Assembly: GCA_003645385.1 (NCBI GenBank) | Contig: QNEY01000029.1 | Span: 1-11,378, forward strand | Origin: Gammaproteobacteria bacterium | Lineage (GTDB): Bacteria > Pseudomonadota > Gammaproteobacteria > Nitrosococcales > Methylophagaceae | DNA: 11,378 nt | Direction: 5' to 3' | Shown here: positions 6,691 through 11,378 of the stretch, piece by piece | Numbering within the stretch: the stretch's first letter is position 1 | Layout of the letters: the number at the start of each line of letters is the position of its first letter | Program-made: the position numbers and the translations under genes | The notes under the pieces: model-generated | Told to the model about the DNA's origin: nothing | Databases searched by the model: none | Seen by the model: the letters and a program-made list of their open reading frames with translations, nothing else

Positions 6691-7875
6691 TCAATCGTTT
6701 GAGGGTGTAGAGTTGATTCTATGAATCGTTAAGTCGGCACCGTTATATTCTTCTTCTTGTGATAAACGCAGTCCCATAACTTGTTTCAGTACACCGTAGA
6801 CAATATAGCCCCCTACGAAGGCGATAGTTATGCCGAGAGCGGTACCAATCAATTGAGATGTGATACTTACACCACCCAGCCCCCCTAGAGCTAGTTGGCC
6901 GAAGATACCAGCAGCAATACCACCCCAAACTCCACACAGGCCATGCAAAGGCCAGACACCTAAAACGTCATCAATTTTCCATTTGTTTTGGGTTAAGGTA
7001 AACATATAAACAAACAAGCCGCCAGCAACCCCACCAGTAACAAGGGCACCGAGAGGGTGCATAATATCTGAGCCAGCACAAACGGCGACTAGGCCGGCCA
7101 ATGGACCATTGTGTACGAAACCAGGGTCATTACGACTTACCAAGCAGGCTACTAATGTTCCACCAACCATTGCCATCAGTGAGTTAACGGCAACAAGACC
7201 ACTAATACCATCAATTTCTTGTGCTGACATTACGTTAAACCCAAACCAACCTACGGTTAAAATCCATGCTCCTAAGGCAAGGAATGGAATATTTGATGGT
7301 GGGTGTGCATAAACTTCGCCTTGTTTGCCATAGCGTCCATGACGTGGTCCAAGATGTAAGACTGCAGCCAGTGCAATCCAACCACCAACAGCATGAACTA
7401 CTATCGAACCTGCAAAATCATGGAAACTTGCACCGAAGCTATTTTCTAACCAAGCTTGAATGCCAAATAAGCCATTCCAACTGATGCCTTCAAATAAGGG
7501 GTAGATAAGACCCGCTAGGATAAAAGTAGCTATTAACTGGGGGTTGAATTTAGCGCGTTCAGCAATGCCACCAGAAACGATAGCTGGAATTGCTGCAGCG
7601 AAGGTTAATAAGAAAAAGAATTTTACTAGGGCGTAACCGCTGCTCTCAACTAATGCGGGTCCGGCTTGTAAAAAATTTATACCGTAGGCGATGCTATAAC
7701 CAATAAAAAAGTAGGCTATGGTTGAAACAGCAAAATCCATAATGATTTTTACTAAGGCGTTAACTTGATTTTTCTTACGTACGGTACCCACTTCAAGGAA
7801 AGCAAACCCAGCATGCATGGCTAAAACCATAATAGCACCAAGAAGAATAAATAGAACATCAGTTGAATTTTGCAC
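6691..7875 (-). CDS. amtB: Ammonium transporter, Amt family
   Basis: 394 residues, an inner-membrane trimeric ammonium channel with about 11 membrane helices and no clear cleaved signal peptide. The conduction residues seen are the pore His pair, His161 (DFAGSIVVH) and His311 (WPLHGLCG), Asp153 (E. coli Asp160), and Phe213 and Ser217 in GWFGFNVMSA, matching Phe215 and Ser219. GGIAERAKF at 102-110 is a family signature. The stretch between Trp133 and Asp153 is about eight residues longer than in E. coli AmtB, pointing to another Amt subclade. The C-terminal tail GLRLSQEEEYNGADLTIH (369-386) resembles the regulatory tail that contacts the PII protein GlnK. The start is GTG with TAAGG eight bases upstream. 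No glnK is adjacent. The upstream sigma-54 promoter and NtrC sites predict induction under nitrogen limitation. Confidence 0.95.
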   Translation of the reverse strand: MQNSTDVLFILLGAIMVLAMHAGFAFLEVGTVRKKNQVNALVKIIMDFAVSTIAYFFIGYSIAYGINFLQAGPALVESSGYALVKFFFLLTFAAAIPAIVSGGIAERAKFNPQLIATFILAGLIYPLFEGISWNGLFGIQAWLENSFGASFHDFAGSIVVHAVGGWIALAAVLHLGPRHGRYGKQGEVYAHPPSNIPFLALGAWILTVGWFGFNVMSAQEIDGISGLVAVNSLMAMVGGTLVACLVSRNDPGFVHNGPLAGLVAVCAGSDIMHPLGALVTGGVAGGLFVYMFTLTQNKWKIDDVLGVWPLHGLCGVWGGIAAGIFGQLALGGLGGVSITSQLIGTALGITIAFVGGYIVYGVLKQVMGLRLSQEEEYNGADLTIHRINSTPSND

Positions 7876-7910
7876 AATAATTGCCTTAAGTTTGAAGAGT
7901 CATGTATTTA

Positions 7911-7927
7911 TAGCAAAAAACGCACCA
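7911..7927 (-). promoter_or_regulatory. Sigma-54 (RpoN) promoter of amtB
   Basis: On the minus strand the sequence is TGGTGCGTTTTTTGCTA, to be compared with the sigma-54 consensus TGGCACG-N4-TTGC. The invariant GG and GC dinucleotides have exactly the required spacing, and nine of the eleven defined core bases match (mismatches at the C and A of TGGCA). Transcription would begin near 7902, about 27 bases before the GTG start of amtB, leaving room for the TAAGG ribosome site. Two NtrC-type palindromes sit upstream at typical enhancer distances, which strongly supports the call. Confidence 0.8.
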
Positions 7928-7990
7928 AAATAGAACGCCAATCTAAAACAGTTACTTAGTAGGGCGGTGTCATAATCAAGCCTGTGCGAG

Positions 7991-8007
7991 CGCACCAAGC
8001 TGGTGCT
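7991..8007 (-). promoter_or_regulatory. NtrC-type binding site, promoter-proximal
   Basis: GCACCA-AGC-TGGTGC at 7992-8006 is a perfect dyad with the half-sites of the enterobacterial NtrC consensus (TGCACCA-N3-TGGTGCA). Its centre (7999) is about 97 bp upstream of the predicted amtB transcription start and 30 bp, about three helical turns, from the second site. Confidence 0.85.
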
Positions 8008-8020
8008 TTCGGATATTGTG

Positions 8021-8037
8021 TGCACCAGCATGGTGCG
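8021..8037 (-). promoter_or_regulatory. NtrC-type binding site, promoter-distal
   Basis: TGCACCAGCATGGTGCG contains the dyad GCACCA-GCA-TGGTGC at 8022-8036, identical in its half-sites to the proximal site. Its centre (8029) is about 127 bp upstream of the predicted amtB start. Two sites on the same DNA face resemble the paired NtrC enhancer upstream of glnA in enteric bacteria, which helps NtrC oligomers assemble. Confidence 0.87.
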
Positions 8038-8092
8038 TAATGTATTTTATTTATGTTATGTGATCAACTCCCCATTGATTAGCACTTTAACG

Positions 8093-8098
8093 TATAAT
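8093..8098 (+). promoter_or_regulatory. Probable -10 box of the yfgM-bamB-der promoter
   Basis: A perfect TATAAT lies 61 bases before the yfgM start. No good -35 hexamer occurs at 16-18 bp; TTGATT at 8075-8080 is only 12 bp away. The promoter may therefore be weak or activator-dependent. A new promoter is expected here because the usual upstream gene hisS is missing and amtB runs the other way. Confidence 0.5.
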
Positions 8099-8146
8099 TT
8101 CCGCTTTAAGTTTTGAGCACTTTAGTAGGTGTGTAAACAGTGATTT

Positions 8147-8162
8147 GAGGAGAATAGGTGTG
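8147..8162 (+). promoter_or_regulatory. Ribosome binding site that fixes the yfgM start
   Basis: GAGGAGA at 8147-8153 lies seven bases before GTG 8160. An in-frame TTG at 8145 would place this Shine-Dalgarno sequence inside the gene and is rejected. GTG 8160 gives MDIY, matching the MEIY start of E. coli YfgM. Confidence 0.8.
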
Positions 8163-8801
8163 GATATATATGCATCGGATGAAGAAAAAGGCGAAGAGAT
8201 AAAGCAATGGTGGCGTGATAATGGCACCTCAGTCATCGTGGGATGTATATTGGGTGTAGCCGTTCTTTTTGGTGGTCGATATTGGATGACGTACCAACAA
8301 ACTAATGCTGAAAATGCATCTAATATTTATCAAAAAGTAATTAGCAATCTCGTTAATGATGATTTTTCAGAAGCTGAAAACTCCGCACAACAATTATTGA
8401 GTGAGTTTGCCAATACACCTTATGCTGTATTTGCCGCATTTGAAATGGCACAACAGTCAATGCGTAATGATGACTTGGCTACAACAAAAACATATCTGGA
8501 ATGGGTCATGACTAATGCCAAGCTAGCTGGTCAGACTGAGATTGCACGTTTACGTTTAACGCAGTTACTACTCAATGAGGCGCAATACCAACAAGCTTTA
8601 GAGTTCGCAGAACAGTCGGAAACGGCTGCTTTTGACTCATTATTTACTGAATTACGTGGTGATATTTATGCTGCACAGGGCCAAGTAGCACAAGCTCGAG
8701 CAGCTTATCAAAGTGCGTTGTTAAAGTTGAGTCCAGGTGAACCGCGTCAGGTGTTATTACAGCTAAAACTTGATGATATGGCTGGATCTCAGGATGGTTA
8801 A
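8160..8801 (+). CDS. yfgM: YfgM ancillary SecYEG translocon protein, TPR-like
   Basis: 213 residues; E. coli YfgM has 206. It is an inner-membrane protein with a short cytosolic N-terminus (1-22, MDIYASDEEKGEEIKQWW), one membrane helix at about 24-42 (SVIVGCILGVAVLFGGRYW), and a periplasmic helical TPR-like domain to the end. In E. coli it binds PpiD and SecYEG and helps pass secreted proteins to periplasmic chaperones (family knowledge). The helical repeats are visible as Ala/Gln/Leu-rich pairs, for example YAAQGQVAQARAAYQSALLK at about 174-193. Its last eight bases overlap the proposed bamB start. In many Gammaproteobacteria hisS directly precedes it; here an intergenic region and divergent amtB do. 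Confidence 0.93.
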   Translation: MDIYASDEEKGEEIKQWWRDNGTSVIVGCILGVAVLFGGRYWMTYQQTNAENASNIYQKVISNLVNDDFSEAENSAQQLLSEFANTPYAVFAAFEMAQQSMRNDDLATTKTYLEWVMTNAKLAGQTEIARLRLTQLLLNEAQYQQALEFAEQSETAAFDSLFTELRGDIYAAQGQVAQARAAYQSALLKLSPGEPRQVLLQLKLDDMAGSQDG

Positions 8802-9960
8802 GGTGCTACTACGAACTACTGCAGCACTGGCAATTATATTTACATTGACAGCTTGCGCTACTGTTCATGAATTTTTTGATGACACTGTCTATGAATTGCC
8901 ACCAGCTGAGCTGATTGAGTTCACCCCTGAATTTGATCCCAAGATTGTTTGGTCTGTTAATACCGGTGGTGCTGACAATGATTACACGGATCTTGCAGTG
9001 TGGATACTAGGGGATATGATTGTTGCTGTTGACTATGAAGGAGAAGTCTCTAGTTATGATGTGCAGACTGGACGTCGACTGTGGAAAGTGGATCTAGATG
9101 TTGATGTCACAACAGGTGCTGGTGGCGGAGAGGGATTGATTCTAATTGGTACCCAGAAAGGAGAAATTCTGGCATTGGATCAAACAAATGGTATGCTGAA
9201 TTGGCGGGTTCAGCTGAGTAGTGAAGTGCTTGCACCACCAAAAGCAGCAATGGGTGTTGTTGTCGCACGAACATCTGATGGCCGGTTATATGGAATGTCA
9301 ACGACAGATGGTCATATTATGTGGAACTATCAGCGCGCGGTTCCTTTACTAAGTTTACGTGGTGCTGGCACACCAGTGTTAGTCGATGACAAAGTGATTG
9401 CTGGTTTTGCTAATGGTAAATTAGCAGCACTATCGATTAGTGATGGCAAGGTTATTTGGGAGACAAATGTCGCTGTAGCGCGTGGTCGGACTGAAATGGA
9501 TAGATTGGTAGATGTCGATTCAGAACCTGTTATTCGTAATAACAGAGTATATGCAGTTTCTTATCATGGCCAGCTTGTAGCTATGGATCTAGATACTGGC
9601 GAAAAACTTTGGTCTCGTGATATGTCATCACGTACAGGTCTGGATGTTGATCCTGATAATGCTATTTATGTAACTGATGAAGATGGTTATGTCTGGGCCT
9701 TACATGATGGTACAGGTGATGCTTTATGGCGACAAACACGATTATTAAGACGTAAGGTTTCTGCGCCAATTATTGCAGGTAATTATATCCTTGTTGGTGA
9801 TTTTGAAGGTTATATACACTGGATCTCTCGTGAAGATGGCCGTTTTGTAGCTCGTAAAGAAATTGCTGATGGTGCTATTCGTAGTAAACCTGTGTTGAAA
9901 GATGATCTAGTCTTTATTACTGGTGTTGACGGTACATTAACAGCAATTCAAGTGCAGTAA
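8794..9960 (+). CDS. bamB: BamB outer-membrane lipoprotein of the BAM complex
   Basis: 388 residues from ATG 8794; E. coli BamB has 392. It is a lipoprotein attached to the inner leaflet of the outer membrane that binds the BamA POTRA domains and aids barrel assembly. The signal peptide ends in the lipobox LTAC with the lipidated Cys at 21; Ala follows, so there is no Asp retention signal. The rest is an eight-bladed PQQ/WD-like beta-propeller, seen as recurring blade ends such as TGRRLWKV, NGMLNWRV, DGHIMWNY, DGKVIWET, TGEKLWSR and TGDALWRQ. The start is not certain. The frame opens upstream at 8770, but 8794 gives a normal lipoprotein signal; GTG 8803, eight bases after AGGA, is an alternative. 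It overlaps yfgM by eight bases. Confidence 0.95.
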   Translation: MVKVLLRTTAALAIIFTLTACATVHEFFDDTVYELPPAELIEFTPEFDPKIVWSVNTGGADNDYTDLAVWILGDMIVAVDYEGEVSSYDVQTGRRLWKVDLDVDVTTGAGGGEGLILIGTQKGEILALDQTNGMLNWRVQLSSEVLAPPKAAMGVVVARTSDGRLYGMSTTDGHIMWNYQRAVPLLSLRGAGTPVLVDDKVIAGFANGKLAALSISDGKVIWETNVAVARGRTEMDRLVDVDSEPVIRNNRVYAVSYHGQLVAMDLDTGEKLWSRDMSSRTGLDVDPDNAIYVTDEDGYVWALHDGTGDALWRQTRLLRRKVSAPIIAGNYILVGDFEGYIHWISREDGRFVARKEIADGAIRSKPVLKDDLVFITGVDGTLTAIQVQ

Positions 9961-9963
9961 TTG

Positions 9964-11370
9964 ATGAAACCTATTATTGCACTTGTTGGTCGTCCAAACG
10001 TTGGTAAATCAACTTTATTTAATCGTTTAACTCAAACTCGTGATGCTCTGGTAGCTGATTTTTCTGGCCTTACCCGAGATAGAATCTATGGCACTGTGGA
10101 GAGTGATGACTGTAGTTTTATTCTGATTGATACGGGCGGTTTGTTGGATCAACGTGATGATATGGCAGATTTGATGCGTAAGCAGGCTGAGTTAGCCATC
10201 GAAGAAGCTGATTTGGTTTTCTTCTTGGTTGATGGGCGTGCAGGCTTAGTTGCTGCAGATCAGATTATTGCTCAAAAGCTACGTAATCTAGGTAAACCTA
10301 CGATTCTGATTGTGAATAAAGCGGAAGGCGAGCTGAAAGAAATTATGGCTGCGGAGTTCTATTCTATAGGGCTAGGCGAGCCTCAAGTTATTTCGGCATC
10401 ACAGGGAAGAGGGATGGCTAACTTATTGTCAACACTTCAAGATGCGGTGCCTGCTGTTTTAAGATCTGACAGGGATGAGCAAGACGAAGATAGTGGGCAA
10501 GATAAAGGTATTCGACTCGCAGTACTAGGTCGTCCCAATGTAGGAAAATCTACATTAATTAATCGTATTATGGGCGAGGAACGTGTAGTAGCATTTGATG
10601 AACCGGGTACAACGCGTGACAGTATTCATATCCCATTCGAGAAAGATGGTACTGAATATACTTTGATCGATACTGCCGGTGTGCGTAGGCGTTCAAAAGT
10701 TTCAGAAATGTTAGAAAAATTCAGTATTGTAAAAACATTGCAGGCATTGGAAGATGCTAATGTGGTGTTATTAGTATTGGATGCACATGAAGGAATTGTT
10801 GAGCAAGACCTTCATTTAGCCGGACTGATTATTGAAAGTGGCCGAGCGGTAGTTATTGCTGTTAATAAATGGGATGGTCTAGAAAAAGCAGAACGTGAAT
10901 GGGTTGAGGCTAATATCGAACGTCGATTGCCCTTTTTAAATTTTGCCAAGACACATTTTATTTCAGCACTTCATGGTAGTGGAGTGGGATTATTATTTAA
11001 GTCAGTTAAACAAGCCTATGAATCTGCGATGGCACAAATTCCAACACCAAGATTAACGCGTGTACTTGAAGATGCAGTATCTGATCATCCACCTCCTTTA
11101 GTCCATGGTCGACGAATCAAGTTTCGTTATGCGCATCTTGGTGGTAAAAACCCACCACGCATCATCATTCATGGGAATCAAACTGATTCAACCCCAAATA
11201 GTTATCGTCGCTACTTAGAAAACACGTTTCGAGATGTCCTTAAATTACATGGAACACCGGTAGTGATCGAGTTCAGAAGTGGGGATAACCCATTTAAGGG
11301 TCGAAAGAACAAGTTAACGGACCACCAAGGTACAAAGCGCCAGCGGATGGTTCGGCATAAACATAAATAG
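9964..11370 (+). CDS. der: Ribosome assembly GTPase Der (EngA)
   Basis: 468 residues from ATG 9964; E. coli Der has 490. It is a cytosolic double GTPase needed for 50S subunit maturation. The first G domain has GRPNVGKS at 9-16, DTGG at 56-59 and NKAE at 118-121. An acidic linker (about 167-184) leads to the second G domain with GRPNVGKS at 189-196, DTAG at 236-239 and NKWD at 301-304. A KH-like RNA-binding domain follows at about 359-445 (GRRIKFRYAHLGG) and then a basic tail (KRQRMVRHKHK). G4 of the first domain is NKAE rather than the canonical NKxD; NKAEG is also known in some Proteobacteria. A TTG at 9961, directly after the bamB stop, could be read as a start, but ATG 9964 matches the usual N-terminus. 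No terminator is visible before the window ends. Confidence 0.97.
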   Translation: MKPIIALVGRPNVGKSTLFNRLTQTRDALVADFSGLTRDRIYGTVESDDCSFILIDTGGLLDQRDDMADLMRKQAELAIEEADLVFFLVDGRAGLVAADQIIAQKLRNLGKPTILIVNKAEGELKEIMAAEFYSIGLGEPQVISASQGRGMANLLSTLQDAVPAVLRSDRDEQDEDSGQDKGIRLAVLGRPNVGKSTLINRIMGEERVVAFDEPGTTRDSIHIPFEKDGTEYTLIDTAGVRRRSKVSEMLEKFSIVKTLQALEDANVVLLVLDAHEGIVEQDLHLAGLIIESGRAVVIAVNKWDGLEKAEREWVEANIERRLPFLNFAKTHFISALHGSGVGLLFKSVKQAYESAMAQIPTPRLTRVLEDAVSDHPPPLVHGRRIKFRYAHLGGKNPPRIIIHGNQTDSTPNSYRRYLENTFRDVLKLHGTPVVIEFRSGDNPFKGRKNKLTDHQGTKRQRMVRHKHK

Positions 11371-11378
11371 TTTAAAAA

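Noticed and set aside
7109..7484. Two short plus-strand open frames opposite amtB
   Set aside because: Both are antisense to conserved membrane segments of amtB, low in complexity, and lack promoter or ribosome-site support.
7921..7930. CGCACCAAAA as a third NtrC half-site
   Set aside because: It has no matching second half (TAGAAC in place of TGGTGC) and is better explained as the -24 part of the amtB sigma-54 promoter on the minus strand.
7983..7996. GTGCG-AG-CGCAC inverted repeat as a separate hairpin or operator
   Set aside because: It overlaps the proximal NtrC site, has a loop of only two bases and no T run; it is probably a by-product of the GCACCA half-site.
8075..8098. TTGATT as -35 partner of TATAAT before yfgM
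   Set aside because: The spacer would be only 12 bp, too short for sigma-70.

Overview
The window is a stretch of A+T-rich gammaproteobacterial chromosome with dense, housekeeping gene content. The gene order on the left, dxr (3' end only) - rseP - bamA - skp - lpxD - fabZ - lpxA, is the classic proteobacterial envelope cluster. The pair yfgM-bamB next to der on the right is typical of Gammaproteobacteria. The species cannot be named from the sequence; a free-living, possibly aquatic lineage with NtrC/sigma-54 nitrogen control fits best (inference).

Layout. Positions 1-6655 hold the plus-strand envelope block: the end of isoprenoid synthesis (dxr), intramembrane proteolysis for the envelope stress response (rseP), outer-membrane protein assembly and chaperoning (bamA, skp), and the first lipid A acylations plus the fatty-acid dehydratase that competes for the same 3-hydroxyacyl-ACP pool (lpxD, fabZ, lpxA). 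A strong hairpin terminator begins inside the lpxA stop codon and closes the block. Positions 6691-7875 carry a minus-strand ammonium channel gene (amtB). The 269-bp divergent intergenic region (7876-8144) contains a well-formed nitrogen-control module for amtB: a sigma-54 promoter and two tandem NtrC-type palindromes 30 bp apart. It also holds a perfect TATAAT box facing yfgM. Positions 8160-11370 carry yfgM, bamB and der on the plus strand, tightly packed and overlapping or nearly so.

How it works together. Two BAM-complex genes (bamA and bamB), the periplasmic chaperone Skp, the YfgM translocon partner and lipid A synthesis all serve outer-membrane biogenesis. They normally sit in two distant conserved clusters. 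Here these are brought together with amtB between them, and both clusters are interrupted: lpxB does not follow lpxA, and hisS does not precede yfgM.

No new multi-gene system is apparent. The points most worth a second look are the amtB nitrogen-control module, the acyl-chain ruler residues in LpxA (Met at the E. coli Gly173 position, plus Ser at the His160 position) and LpxD (Gly at the Met290 position), which predict a non-E. coli lipid A acylation pattern, and the synteny break around amtB. Several genes (skp, fabZ, amtB, yfgM) use GTG or TTG starts; for skp, fabZ and yfgM a strong Shine-Dalgarno sequence fixes the start.
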